Below are positions 43,085 to 51,823 of a stretch of 64,000 bases of DNA, piece by piece. This DNA comes from Arthrobacter sp. ISL-48. GTDB lineage: Bacteria > Actinomycetota > Actinomycetes > Actinomycetales > Micrococcaceae. Position 1 is the first letter of the stretch; every line of letters starts with the position of its first letter. The notes beneath the pieces are model-generated. The model did no database searches and had not been told where the DNA came from. It worked only from the letters and a program-made list of their open reading frames with translations. The position numbers and the translations under genes were made by a program. The stretch covers positions 39,953-103,952 of the forward strand of contig NZ_JAGGPL010000009.1 in assembly GCF_018613805.1 (NCBI RefSeq), read 5' to 3'.

Positions 43085-44416
43085 GTGAAGCAACAGGATT
43101 CCGGCAGTACCAACTTGAACCGAAGGCAATTGCTGCTAGGCGGCGGAGCTCTGTTTGGCGGGCTGGCCTTGGGAGCGGGGCTGACCGGATGCGGAGGGGC
43201 AGCGCAGGCGGCCGCCAATGACATCCGCTTCTGGCACCTGCTCTCCGGCGGCGACGGCATCAAGATGCAGTCCATGATCGACAGGGTCAATGCCGAACAG
43301 GCGGCGTTTAAGGTCAAGCCCACTGTGCTCGCATGGGGTGCACCGTATTACACCAAACTGGCCATGGCCTCGGCCGGCGGACGGCCGCCCGAGGTGGCCA
43401 TAATGCACGCCGCCAGGGTGCCAGGCTACGCTCCCGGCGGGCTCCTGGATGCCTGGGACTTGAACCTGCTGGCGGAGTTCGGCGTGCGTCCGGAGGACTT
43501 CAGCCCGAGGATCTGGGAGAAGAGTCAGTTCAACGGTCAGGTGTATTCGCTGGCGCTGGACTCGCACCCCTTCGTGATGCTTTACAACACCGAGGTGGCC
43601 GGTAAAGCCGGCGTGCTCAGAACGGATGGACGGCTGACGGATATCAACTCGCCGGCCCAGTTCCTGGAAGTCAGCCGGGAACTGCAGCGCGTCACTGGCA
43701 AGCACGGCCTCTCCTACGGATACCTTGGCGACGGGGCCCAGATGTGGAGGCTCTTCTATACCCTGTACCGCCAGCACGGGGCCGATTTCGTCCTGGATCC
43801 CGGCAAGCCCGCCCAGGTGGAGCGGGACGTGGCCATTGACTGCCTCGAGTTCATCAAATCGCTGCTGGACAACACCATCGCCACGAAAAGCGGCGACGGC
43901 GGCACCGCCGTTGCGGAGTTCGCCAGCCAGGGCTCGGGAATCCTTTTTACGGGGGTGTGGGAGCTGCCGACCATGAAGACGGCGGGTATTCCGCTCGGAG
44001 CGGCCACCATCCCCACACTGTTCGGGACCCCGGCCGCGTTCGCCGATTCGCATTCGTTCGTGCTGCCGCATCAGGCCGCGGCGGACGAGACCAAGCGCCG
44101 CGGGGTGTACGAGTTCGTGGCCTCGATGCTCAAGGGTTCCCTCAGCTGGGCCGAGGCCGGCCACATCCCGGCGTTCCAGCCGGTGGTCCGATCCAGTGAG
44201 TACGCCGCCCTGAAACCGCAGGCCGACTACGCCCACGCCGCAGACATCATCAATTACGACCCAGAGGCCTGGTTTACCGGTTCGGGGTCCGATTTTCAGA
44301 GCTACTTTGCCGAGAACGTCCAGAACGTCTTCCTCGGCCGGGACAAGGCCACGGCCGGTTGGGATGCCTTTATTTCACGCATCAACACCGTCCTCGCCAT
44401 GCCGAACCCCGTCTGA
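43085..44416 (+). CDS. sugar ABC transporter substrate-binding lipoprotein (CUT1, Tat-exported)
   Basis: The 443-residue family 1 solute-binding protein has a twin-arginine signal (NRRQLLLGGGALFGG) and a lipobox LTGC, so it should be exported folded and anchored to the membrane. The mature part starts NDIRFWHLLSGGDG. The second GTG (43085) is preferred over that at 43079 because AAAGGAG at 43073-43079 would overlap the earlier codon. Two permease genes follow. The sugar is unknown. Confidence 0.9.
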   Translation: MKQQDSGSTNLNRRQLLLGGGALFGGLALGAGLTGCGGAAQAAANDIRFWHLLSGGDGIKMQSMIDRVNAEQAAFKVKPTVLAWGAPYYTKLAMASAGGRPPEVAIMHAARVPGYAPGGLLDAWDLNLLAEFGVRPEDFSPRIWEKSQFNGQVYSLALDSHPFVMLYNTEVAGKAGVLRTDGRLTDINSPAQFLEVSRELQRVTGKHGLSYGYLGDGAQMWRLFYTLYRQHGADFVLDPGKPAQVERDVAIDCLEFIKSLLDNTIATKSGDGGTAVAEFASQGSGILFTGVWELPTMKTAGIPLGAATIPTLFGTPAAFADSHSFVLPHQAAADETKRRGVYEFVASMLKGSLSWAEAGHIPAFQPVVRSSEYAALKPQADYAHAADIINYDPEAWFTGSGSDFQSYFAENVQNVFLGRDKATAGWDAFISRINTVLAMPNPV

Positions 44417-44448
44417 CCGCCGAACACGACTGTGACAAAGGAGTCCCT

Positions 44449-45420
44449 ATGAGCACCGTACGCATTCCTGCGCCGACCGGAGAACCAGCCCCTGCAGCAC
44501 CGCCCGCGAAAACATCGCCGGGCAAAAGGTCCACCGCCAGGCTGGCCCGGCCGCGAAGCCGGCGCGACAACATCCACGGCTGGGCGTTCTCGGCCCCGTT
44601 CCTGGCCTTCTTCCTGATGTTCCTGGTCTGGCCGATGATTTCCGGCGCCTATATGAGCCTGACCGGAAAATCCCTGACCGGCGCCAACAGTGGGTTCATC
44701 GGCCTGGCCAACTACGCTGAGGCGTTCGGCGACTCCGACATGTGGCGGTCGCTGGGCAATACCCTCTATTTCACCCTGATCAGCACCGTGCCGCTGGTGG
44801 TGATCGCCCTGGCGCTGGCAGCCCTCGTGAACATGGGGCTGCCTGCGCAGTGGCTCTGGCGTCTGTCCTTCTTCTCGCCGTTCCTGCTCGCCTCCACGGT
44901 GGTCTCGCTCTTCTTTGCCTGGATGTACAACCCGGAGCTCGGACTGTTCAACGATGTCCTCGTGAAACTGGGGATCCCGCCGGTGGCGTGGCTGAACGAT
45001 CCGGCGGTGGCGATGTGGGCCGTCGTGATTGCGACGGTCTGGTGGACGGTGGGATTCAACTTCCTGTTGTACCTGGCCGCGCTGCAGAACATCCCGCAGC
45101 AGCACTATGAGGCGGCCTCGCTCGACGGCGCCGGGGGCTGGCGTCAGTTCTTCTCCATCAGCCTGCCCCAGCTTGGTCCCACTACGGTCATGATCGTTAT
45201 CCTGCAGATTCTCGCGTCCCTGAAGGTCTTCGACCAGATCTACCAGATAACCGCAGGCGGTCCGGGGGGTGCCACCCGGTCCATCGTGCAGTACATCTTC
45301 GAGGCCGGATTCACGGGCTATCGGCTGGGCTATTCTGCGGCCATCTCCTATATCTTCTTCGGCCTGATCCTGTTCATCGCCCTGGTCCAGGTATTCATCA
45401 CACGGAAACGGAGCGCCTAG
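44449..45420 (+). CDS. sugar ABC transporter permease (MalF-like)
   Basis: The 323-residue permease has a Pro/Ala-rich N-terminus and about six helices, with the cytoplasmic EAA loop EAASLDGAGGWRQFF that contacts the ATPase. ATG at 44449 follows AAAGGAG. Upstream and downstream genes give the substrate-binding and second permease parts of one CUT1 importer. Confidence 0.92.
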   Translation: MSTVRIPAPTGEPAPAAPPAKTSPGKRSTARLARPRSRRDNIHGWAFSAPFLAFFLMFLVWPMISGAYMSLTGKSLTGANSGFIGLANYAEAFGDSDMWRSLGNTLYFTLISTVPLVVIALALAALVNMGLPAQWLWRLSFFSPFLLASTVVSLFFAWMYNPELGLFNDVLVKLGIPPVAWLNDPAVAMWAVVIATVWWTVGFNFLLYLAALQNIPQQHYEAASLDGAGGWRQFFSISLPQLGPTTVMIVILQILASLKVFDQIYQITAGGPGGATRSIVQYIFEAGFTGYRLGYSAAISYIFFGLILFIALVQVFITRKRSA

Positions 45421-45422
45421 CC

Positions 45423-46322
45423 ATGGCCACCAACACACTTTCCCGGCCCGCTCTGCGGCTCAAAGGTTCCGTCGCCGATATCCCCGCCCGCCGGAAGCGG
45501 GCGCCGCTTTCCCGCATCCTCGCCACCGTCATTGTCGCGGTCCTTGCCGTCGCATGGCTCATACCTTTCGCCTGGGCAACGCTCACCGCTCTCAAGAGTG
45601 AAACTGAAGCCGCGTCCACCCCCATCAGCTGGATCCCGGCGTCGGGCTTTACCCTGGATGCCTTCACCAAAGTGTTGGGGAGCGGAAACATCCCTACCTG
45701 GACGCTCAATTCCCTCTTCACCTCGGCGGCTATTACGGCCATTACGCTGGTGATCTCGGCGTCGGTTGCGTATGCCATTTCGCGGATCGATTTCCGCGGC
45801 AAGGATCTGCTGATGGGCGTCATTATTGCCTCGATCATTGTCCCGCCGCCGGTGCTCATCATCCCGTTGTTCCAGCAGATGCAGTCGCTGAACCTGATCG
45901 ACACCTACTGGGCGCTAATTCTGCCGCAGGTAATCCATTCCCCGATGGTTTTTGTGCTCAAGAAGTTCTTTGACCAGATTCCGCGGGAACTTGAGGAAGC
46001 AGCACTGATGGACGGAGCCAGCCGGCTACGTATTTTCACCACTATTGTGCTGCCGCTGTCCCGTCCGATCCTCGCCGCCGTGGCGATCTTCGTCTTCATC
46101 GGGGCCTGGAACAACTTCCTGTGGCCATTCATCGCCACCAACGACAGCTCGCTGCTCACCCTTCCGGTCGGGCTGCAGACCATCAAAAGCGCCTACGGCA
46201 TTCAGTACGCCCAGAACATGGCCTCCGCCCTGCTGGCCGCGCTGCCACTGATCCTGGTCTTCCTGTTCTTCCAACGGCAGATCATCAAGGGCGTGGCCAC
46301 CACCGGACTGGCCGGAACCTGA
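45423..46322 (+). CDS. sugar ABC transporter permease (MalG-like)
   Basis: The 299-residue permease has about six helices and the EAA loop EEAALMDGASRLRIF. It starts 2 nt after the stop of the first permease. No ATPase gene follows; in actinobacteria a shared MsiK-type ATPase elsewhere often serves such importers. Confidence 0.92.
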   Translation: MATNTLSRPALRLKGSVADIPARRKRAPLSRILATVIVAVLAVAWLIPFAWATLTALKSETEAASTPISWIPASGFTLDAFTKVLGSGNIPTWTLNSLFTSAAITAITLVISASVAYAISRIDFRGKDLLMGVIIASIIVPPPVLIIPLFQQMQSLNLIDTYWALILPQVIHSPMVFVLKKFFDQIPRELEEAALMDGASRLRIFTTIVLPLSRPILAAVAIFVFIGAWNNFLWPFIATNDSSLLTLPVGLQTIKSAYGIQYAQNMASALLAALPLILVFLFFQRQIIKGVATTGLAGT

Positions 46323-46368
46323 TACCGCGCCGGACCCAAATACCGGCGCAGGCTGGCATGCGTTTCGA

Positions 46369-46398
46369 CGGCGGGCGGCACCCTTTTGCCGCCCGCCG
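46369..46398 (+). terminator. terminator of the sugar ABC operon
   Basis: CGGCGGGCGGC and GCCGCCCGCCG form a perfect 11-bp stem with an 8-nt loop (ACCCTTTT), 47 nt past the last permease stop. Confidence 0.75.
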
Positions 46399-46459
46399 CT
46401 TCTGAGTAGACTTCCATCGCGCCCAGCATGGACGCGATACCTCAAAGGAGAGATCAGCC

Positions 46460-46702
46460 ATGAGCGAAAACCTCGAGAACATCGAATCCGCAGCCGAAAA
46501 CGAACGCCGCAAGGCCAGCACCGAGCCGGGCCTCGCCGGCGAAGGCGGGCAGTACGTTGAAGGCGACTATGGCGACGCCGGTGTCGTGGGAACCGAGGCA
46601 GAAGAGCCCGTCGAGGGCGATTATCCCGAAGGTGACTACGGCGACGCCGGCACCGTAGGGACTGCCCGCGAGGCCGAGACCGATGAGGAGAGGAACTCCT
46701 AG
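46460..46702 (+). CDS. 80-residue acidic protein with internal repeat
   Basis: The product starts MSENLENIESAAENERRKA and is strongly acidic and Gly/Glu/Asp-rich. The segment GDYGDAGVVGTEAEE recurs as GDYGDAGTVGTAREAE, about 30 residues later. It has no hydrophobic part and is probably disordered. AAAGGAGA precedes the ATG, and a hairpin follows the stop, so it seems to be a separate transcript. I know no function. Confidence 0.7.
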   Translation: MSENLENIESAAENERRKASTEPGLAGEGGQYVEGDYGDAGVVGTEAEEPVEGDYPEGDYGDAGTVGTAREAETDEERNS

Positions 46703-46727
46703 CGCCCGTTCACGCAGGGCGAACTAG

Positions 46728-46762
46728 TGGGCCCAGGTACCTTGAATAAGGGCCTGGGCCCA
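46728..46762 (+). terminator. terminator upstream of dnaK
   Basis: TGGGCCCAGG and CCTGGGCCCA are perfect 10-bp arms, extended inside by CCTT/AAGG around a GAAT loop. It ends the acidic protein transcript before the dnaK promoter. Confidence 0.75.
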
Positions 46763-46807
46763 GCAATTCCGCGGATCTTTACTGCTTCCCGCAGCGAAAA
46801 AGCGAAA

Positions 46808-46828
46808 GTTGAGCGGAGTGGGCTCAAG
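46808..46828 (+). promoter_or_regulatory. HspR operator (HAIR) 1
   Basis: GTTGAGC-N7-GCTCAAG matches the HAIR consensus CTTGAGT-N7-ACTCAAG at 11 of 14 arm positions with correct spacing. It lies just upstream of the -35 box. HspR, encoded at the end of this operon, binds such sites. Confidence 0.85.
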
Positions 46829-46834
46829 TTTGGA

Positions 46835-46862
46835 TTGACATCACCGGCGCCCTGAGTAAAGT
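46835..46862 (+). promoter_or_regulatory. dnaK operon promoter
   Basis: TTGACA (46835-46840) and TAAAGT (46857-46862) are 16 bp apart and lie between the two HAIR sites, so bound HspR would block RNA polymerase. Transcription would start near 46870. Confidence 0.7.
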
Positions 46863-46881
46863 TGAGTGCAGAACGCTCAAT
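46861..46881 (+). promoter_or_regulatory. HspR operator (HAIR) 2
   Basis: GTTGAGT-N7-GCTCAAT matches the HAIR consensus at 11 of 14 arm positions and overlaps the end of the -10 box and the transcription start. Confidence 0.82.
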
Positions 46882-46924
46882 GAGTGGGCGCCAGCAAGTT
46901 TCCAAGGAAAGAAGGAAGCAACAC

Positions 46925-48805
46925 ATGTCACGTGCAGTAGGTATTGACCTCGGAACCACCAACTCCGTCGTCTCCGTTCTCGAAGGTGGCGAGCCCACCG
47001 TTATTGCCAACGCTGAGGGCGGCCGCACCACGCCGTCGGTCGTTGCGTTTTCCAAGTCCGGCGAAGTCCTGGTCGGCGAGATCGCCAAGCGCCAGGCCGT
47101 CAACAACATTGACCGCACCATCGCCTCCGTCAAGCGCCACATGGGCACCGACTGGAGCGTCGCCCTTGACGACAAGAAGTACACGGCGCAGGAAATCTCC
47201 GCCCGTATCCTGATGAAGCTTAAGAACGACGCCGAGTCGTACCTGGGTGAAAAAGTTACCGACGCCGTGGTCACCGTGCCGGCGTACTTCAACGACGCCC
47301 AGCGTCAGGCCACCAAGGAGGCCGGCGAAATCGCGGGCCTGAACGTCCTGCGCATCGTCAACGAGCCCACCGCAGCGGCCCTGGCCTACGGACTGGACAA
47401 GGGCAAGGAAGACGAGCTCATCCTCGTCTTCGACCTCGGCGGCGGAACCTTTGACGTCTCCCTGCTGGAAGTCGGCAAGGATGAGGACAACTTCTCCACC
47501 ATCCAGGTGCGCTCCACCGCCGGTGACAACCACCTCGGCGGCGACGACTGGGACCAGCGCGTCGTTGACTACTTGCTGAACCAGCTGAAGGTCAAGGGCA
47601 TCGACCTGTCCAAGGACAAGATCGCCCTGCAGCGCCTGCGTGAGGCATCCGAGCAGGCCAAGAAGGAACTCTCGTCCTCCACCAGCACAAACGTTTCCCT
47701 CCAGTACCTTTCCGTCACCCCGGACGGCCCGGTCCACCTGGACGAGCAGCTGACCCGCGCCAAGTTCCAGGACCTCACCAAGGACCTGCTTGACCGCACC
47801 AAGAAGCCGTTCCAGGACGTCATCAAGGAAGCCGGCATCAAGCTCTCGGAGATCGACCACATCGTGCTCGTGGGTGGTTCCACCCGTATGCCGGCCGTCT
47901 ACGAACTGGTCAAGGAACTGGCTGGCGGCAAGGAGCCGAACAAGGGTGTCAACCCGGATGAGGTCGTCGCTGTGGGCGCCGCACTGCAGGCCGGTGTCCT
48001 GAAGGGCGAGCGCAAGGACGTACTGCTGATTGACGTCACCCCGCTTTCCCTTGGCATCGAGACCAAGGGCGGCGTCATGACTCACCTGATCGAGCGCAAC
48101 ACGGCCATCCCCACGAAGCGCTCCGAGACCTTCACCACGGCTGATGATAACCAGCCTTCCGTGGCCATCCAGGTCTTCCAGGGCGAGCGCGAGTTCACCC
48201 GCGACAACAAGCCGTTGGGCACCTTCGAGCTGACCGGCATCGCTCCGGCTCCGCGCGGCGTCCCGCAGGTCGAGGTCACCTTCGACATCGACGCCAACGG
48301 CATTGTCCACGTGTCCGCCAAGGACAAGGGCACCGGCAAGGAACAGTCGATGACCATCACGGGCGGTACTGCGCTCTCGAAGGAAGACATTGACCGCATG
48401 GTCAAGGACGCCGAGGAGCACGCAGCCGAGGACAAAGCCCGCCGTGAGGCCACGGACACCCGCAACACTGCAGAGCAGCTCGCGTACTCCGTGGACAAGC
48501 TCATCGCCGACAACGCCGACAAGCTGCCGGAGGAGGTCAAGACCGAGGTCCAGGCCGACGTCGACGAGCTCAAGAAGGCGCTCGAAGGCACGGATGACGC
48601 CGCCGTGAAGACCGCGTTCGAGAAGTTGCAGGCTTCCCAGGGCAAGCTGGGCGAGGCTATCTACGCCCATGCGGGTTCCCCTGACGGTGCCACCGGTGCC
48701 GCAGGTGCCGAAGGTGCCCCGGGTGCAGCGGGTGGCACGACGGGTTCTTCAGATGAGGACATCGTTGACGCCGAGATCATCGACGAAGACGAAGCGAAGA
48801 AGTAG
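46925..48805 (+). CDS. dnaK: molecular chaperone DnaK (Hsp70)
   Basis: The 626-residue Hsp70 has the ATPase domain ([45 protein letters not shown]), substrate-binding domain, and a Gly/Ala-rich tail ending in [15 protein letters not shown]. It folds and protects proteins with GrpE and DnaJ. ATG at 46925 follows GAAGGAAG. HspR represses the operon; heat relieves repression. The next start lies 2 nt after its stop. Confidence 0.99.
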   Translation: MSRAVGIDLGTTNSVVSVLEGGEPTVIANAEGGRTTPSVVAFSKSGEVLVGEIAKRQAVNNIDRTIASVKRHMGTDWSVALDDKKYTAQEISARILMKLKNDAESYLGEKVTDAVVTVPAYFNDAQRQATKEAGEIAGLNVLRIVNEPTAAALAYGLDKGKEDELILVFDLGGGTFDVSLLEVGKDEDNFSTIQVRSTAGDNHLGGDDWDQRVVDYLLNQLKVKGIDLSKDKIALQRLREASEQAKKELSSSTSTNVSLQYLSVTPDGPVHLDEQLTRAKFQDLTKDLLDRTKKPFQDVIKEAGIKLSEIDHIVLVGGSTRMPAVYELVKELAGGKEPNKGVNPDEVVAVGAALQAGVLKGERKDVLLIDVTPLSLGIETKGGVMTHLIERNTAIPTKRSETFTTADDNQPSVAIQVFQGEREFTRDNKPLGTFELTGIAPAPRGVPQVEVTFDIDANGIVHVSAKDKGTGKEQSMTITGGTALSKEDIDRMVKDAEEHAAEDKARREATDTRNTAEQLAYSVDKLIADNADKLPEEVKTEVQADVDELKKALEGTDDAAVKTAFEKLQASQGKLGEAIYAHAGSPDGATGAAGAEGAPGAAGGTTGSSDEDIVDAEIIDEDEAKK

Positions 48806-48807
48806 CC

Positions 48808-49545
48808 ATGCCGCACCACGGTAACGAGGAAGAGCACGCCTCTTCTCCAGGCAATGATCGTCAGGTGAGCAAGGAAGGTCAGGAGGGCCAGCAGGGCAAC
48901 GGCCCCCAGGAACCGGTCATCCGGGACAATCGCAAGGTTGACCCGGTAACCGGCGAGGCCCGCCATCCGCAGGGTGAGCAGCAGGCTGCGGCGTCAGCGG
49001 GCGCTGGAGCCGCCCCGTCAGAAGCTGCATCGACCGCAGATTCCGACGGCGACGCCCTGGCCCAGGCCGAGGAGATCCTCAACGGCATCGAAGTTCCTGC
49101 CGAGGAGTCCGTGGCCCAGGGTGCCGGCAACGCCGAGGCCACCGAGCTCAAGAACGACCTTCTGCGCCTGCAGGCCGAGTACGTCAACTACCGCAAGCGC
49201 GTTGAACGTGACCGTGCCGTGGCAGGGGAGATGGCCGTCATCGGCGTCCTGAACTCGCTCCTCCCGGTGCTGGACGACGTTGACGCCGCCCGTCAGCACG
49301 GCGACCTGGCCGACGGCCCGTTCGCAGCCATTGCCGCCAAGCTGGAGAATGCGCTGAAGACGTACGGCTTGGTCCGCATCGATGAGACAGGCGTGGAGTT
49401 CGATCCCACGATCCACGAGGCCCTCATCCAGCAGCCCGGCGAGGATATCGACGTTGACACTGTCAGCCAGGTGCTCCGCTCGGGCTACAAGTCAGGCGAA
49501 CGGGTCCTCCGTGCGGCACAGGTGATCGTCGCGGTTCCGGCTTAG
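48808..49545 (+). CDS. grpE: nucleotide exchange factor GrpE
   Basis: The 245-residue protein releases ADP from DnaK. A disordered acidic/Gln-rich N-terminus of about 100 residues precedes the coiled-coil (TELKNDLLRLQAEYVNYRKR) and beta domain (NSLLPVLDDVDAARQHG, VEFDPTIHEALIQQ). It follows dnaK by 2 nt. The extended N-terminus is usual in actinobacteria. Confidence 0.96.
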   Translation: MPHHGNEEEHASSPGNDRQVSKEGQEGQQGNGPQEPVIRDNRKVDPVTGEARHPQGEQQAAASAGAGAAPSEAASTADSDGDALAQAEEILNGIEVPAEESVAQGAGNAEATELKNDLLRLQAEYVNYRKRVERDRAVAGEMAVIGVLNSLLPVLDDVDAARQHGDLADGPFAAIAAKLENALKTYGLVRIDETGVEFDPTIHEALIQQPGEDIDVDTVSQVLRSGYKSGERVLRAAQVIVAVPA

Positions 49546-49556
49546 TCGGGGTACTT

Positions 49557-49625
49557 CCGGCGCTACGCCGGATAGGGGGCGGTGCCCGCTCCGCGGTGCC
49601 CTCCACACCGCCGCCCCCTATCCGG
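49557..49625 (+). terminator. overlapping hairpins after grpE
   Basis: Twelve nt after the grpE stop, CCGGCG-CTA-CGCCGG (49557-49571) can fold. Alternatively its right part joins a larger perfect 15-bp stem, 49568-49582 with 49611-49625 (loop 28 nt). The two folds exclude each other because they share 49568-49571. This could be a partial terminator or processing site within the heat-shock operon. Confidence 0.6.
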
Positions 49626-49670
49626 CCTCCGCTCCGGGGGTCATCTCGCCTAAGGTGAGGTAACCACAAA

Positions 49671-49788
49671 GCTCGCAGCGGTACAGGGGCCCCCGGAGTG
49701 GCATCGGGCCTGCCGGAGCGTGGCGGCTGGGGTCCGCAAGGACCCAGCCGCCACGCGAAGGGGCGGGGGGCCCTGTACCGCGGAGAGC
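49671..49788 (+). other. structured element between grpE and dnaJ (three-way-junction-like fold)
   Basis: An outer stem joins 49678-49688 with 49771-49781 (11 perfect bp), continued by 49690-49694 with 49766-49770 after a bulged G, and by GCTC/GAGC at the base. Inside are a small hairpin (GGCA 49700-49703 with TGCC 49711-49714) and a 17-bp helix (49718-49735 with 49740-49756) closed by a GCAA (GNRA) loop, with one bulged G. The element ends 31 nt before the dnaJ start. It may be a leader, processing or attenuation structure, or a small palindromic mobile repeat. Confidence 0.65.
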
Positions 49789-49819
49789 TGTTAGTTAGAA
49801 GATTTGAAAGGAAACGCCA

Positions 49820-50791
49820 TTGGCTAGCCAGGATTGGGTGGACAAGGACTTTTACGCGATCCTTGGTATCGCCAAGGACGCTTCCGACGCCGACATTAAG
49901 AAGGCGTACCGGAAGCTCGCACGCCAGCATCACCCGGATACCAACTCGGGGAACTCAGCGTCCGAGAAGAAGTTCAAGGACATCTCCGAGGCGTATTCGG
50001 TGTTGTCCGATCCCGACGAGCGCCAGCAGTATGACGCCATCCGTGCCATGGGCGGCGGAGCGCGCTTCGCTCCCGGCGGTGGCGGCGCAACCAACGGCGG
50101 CTTCGAGGACATGTTTGGGGGGCTGTTCACTGGCGGTGCCGGGCGCCAACCGGGAGGGTTCAGCACGCCCGGCGGGATCCCGCCTGAGTTCGCTGACCTG
50201 TTCGGTGGCGGTTTCGGAGCCCAGCCCGGCTTCCAGCGCGCACCGCAGAAAGGCGCGGACCGTACCGCATCCACCAGCATTTCGTTCGCCGGATCCATCC
50301 GCGGCACGACCATCGGCCTGCGCGAGCCCAACGGCGAGGTCATTGATGTCCGCGTACCTGCCGGCATCAAGGACGGCCAGAAAGTCCGCGTCCGAGGCAG
50401 GGGCCAGCCCGGCCCCGCAGGCAACGGCGACCTGATGGTTGCCGTTTCGGTCAAACCCCACGATTTCTACACGCGCGACGGCGACAACCTCCGCGTCCAT
50501 GTACCTGTCACTTTCCCGGAAGCTGCTTTAGGCGCTGACATTGAGGTCCCCACCATTGACGGTGAGAAGGTCCGGGTCCGTGTCCCCGCCGGCACGCCCT
50601 CCGGGCGTACGCTCCGGGTCAAGGGCCATGGCGTGAAGACACCCAAGGGCGCAGGGGACCTGCTGGTGACCATCGACGTCGCGGTTCCGAAGAACCTGAA
50701 CAAGGAGGCGGAGGCGGCCGTGAAAGCGTTCGCCGAAGCCACCGCCGACGCCGACGTCCGCCAGGGTTTGGCCGCCAAGGCCCAGCTCTAG
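49820..50791 (+). CDS. dnaJ: DnaJ-type co-chaperone without zinc finger (CbpA-like)
   Basis: The 323-residue protein begins with a J domain (about 9-75; HPD motif in RQHHPDTN) and a Gly/Phe-rich region, followed directly by two C-terminal beta domains ([23 protein letters not shown], [17 protein letters not shown]). There are no cysteines, so the CxxCxGxG zinc-binding repeats of classical DnaJ are absent. It stimulates DnaK ATPase. TTG is the start, after GAAAGGAAA. It lies between grpE and hspR. Confidence 0.93.
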   Translation: MASQDWVDKDFYAILGIAKDASDADIKKAYRKLARQHHPDTNSGNSASEKKFKDISEAYSVLSDPDERQQYDAIRAMGGGARFAPGGGGATNGGFEDMFGGLFTGGAGRQPGGFSTPGGIPPEFADLFGGGFGAQPGFQRAPQKGADRTASTSISFAGSIRGTTIGLREPNGEVIDVRVPAGIKDGQKVRVRGRGQPGPAGNGDLMVAVSVKPHDFYTRDGDNLRVHVPVTFPEAALGADIEVPTIDGEKVRVRVPAGTPSGRTLRVKGHGVKTPKGAGDLLVTIDVAVPKNLNKEAEAAVKAFAEATADADVRQGLAAKAQL

Positions 50792-50805
50792 CAGCGGAGC
50801 AAACC

Positions 50806-51231
50806 GTGGACATCAGCGCCGAACAGCCGATCTTCGTGATATCCGTGGCGGCAGAACTTGCTGACATGCACCCGCAGACACTGCGGCAGTACGACCGGCT
50901 GGGCATTGTCTCGCCCAGCCGGGCGCCCGGGAAGTCCCGCCGCTACTCGCAGCGGGACATCAACATGCTGCGGGAAGTGCAGCGGCTGTCCCATGAGGGC
51001 GTTTCGCTCGAAGGCATTAAACGGATCCTGGACCTGGAGAACCAGGTGGCTGCACTGCAGCGCAGGGTGGGAGAACTGACCGAGGAGCTGGGCCGCCGTC
51101 GTAATCCCCTCGACTCGCGGATCTTTGCCGCCGGTGCTGCCGGCGATGTCGTGAGCCTGGCACGGGGCCAGCGCCCGCGTGCACGGTCGCAGGCCGTGGT
51201 GGTCTGGCGTCCCAGGGCGCTGGGTGAGTAG
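50806..51231 (+). CDS. hspR: heat-shock repressor HspR (MerR family)
   Basis: The 141-residue MerR-type regulator has the winged helix-turn-helix (VISVAAELADMHPQTLRQYDRLGIVSPSR in two pieces) and a coiled-coil (LENQVAALQRRVGELTEEL). It binds HAIR elements, two of which flank the dnaK promoter, so the operon is autoregulated, with DnaK likely as co-repressor as in Streptomyces. GTG start, 14 nt after dnaJ. Confidence 0.96.
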   Translation: MDISAEQPIFVISVAAELADMHPQTLRQYDRLGIVSPSRAPGKSRRYSQRDINMLREVQRLSHEGVSLEGIKRILDLENQVAALQRRVGELTEELGRRRNPLDSRIFAAGAAGDVVSLARGQRPRARSQAVVVWRPRALGE

Positions 51232-51424
51232 TGATGCGTAGCCACGCCACCCGGAGAGGCCCGGACTAGAGTACCGGCTACTCGTGACGCGGCGCGCGCC
51301 GGTGTCTTGAATGGAGCTACGGCTGGTTCCACAGCATGGTCTTAGGTCACTGGGGGTTTCGCGTGTTTGGTTCTTGTCATAGTCCGGTGTCCCTTCCCCG
51401 CACGGCTGAACAGGGATGTGTCCG

Positions 51425-51823
51425 ATGAGCGAGGGGACGGCGGGCGTTGCCATGTTCGCAGGCTCAGTGCCGGGGCAGGCCCTGTTGGCGTTGGCGCAGA
51501 CCCTCGTGGTGGTTTGCATGTGCTTTGACATGGTCCGCGCATTGTCCGTGCCGAGATCACACCGCCGGTACGTCGCAAGCACGGTGTTCAGGACGCTGGC
51601 GATCCCGTCGGTGGTTGCGATGGGCGTGAGTGTCCTGGTGGACGCCGTCTTCTGGTCCTGGATGGACGTTGCGATGGGCGTCTTCGTGATGGTTGCCATC
51701 GTCTTTCGGCTGCATCATGACAAGGACGAGGATAACTTCTGGAAGGGCAAGGGCAAGAAGCTGGCCCGCTGGGCGCGCCGCCAGTTCAGTTCGTCGCCCG
51801 CCCCAGCGCCAGCGATGGGTTAA
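51425..51823 (+). CDS. small membrane protein of unknown function
   Basis: The 132-residue product has about three hydrophobic segments (GQALLALAQTLVVVCMCF, TLAIPSVVAMGVSVLV, MDVAMGVFVMVAIVF) and a basic, Ser/Pro-rich C-terminus (WKGKGKKLARWARRQF). I do not recognise a family. An ATG at 51416 is an alternative start. Its TAA stop interlocks with the stop of hpaI on the other strand (TTAA). The 193 bp before it, after hspR, show no clear element. Confidence 0.6.
   Translation: MSEGTAGVAMFAGSVPGQALLALAQTLVVVCMCFDMVRALSVPRSHRRYVASTVFRTLAIPSVVAMGVSVLVDAVFWSWMDVAMGVFVMVAIVFRLHHDKDEDNFWKGKGKKLARWARRQFSSSPAPAPAMG

Noticed and set aside
46928..48670. A 580-codon open frame antisense to dnaK
   Set aside because: It is a mirror of the strongly biased dnaK codons (Leu/Val/Asp-rich low-complexity translation) with no recognisable domain; dnaK is certain.
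49671..49788. Interpreting the grpE-dnaJ element as an insertion (MITE) with terminal inverted repeats
   Set aside because: I find no target-site duplication on either side and no second copy in the window; it remains possible, so the RNA-structure reading is given as the main one.
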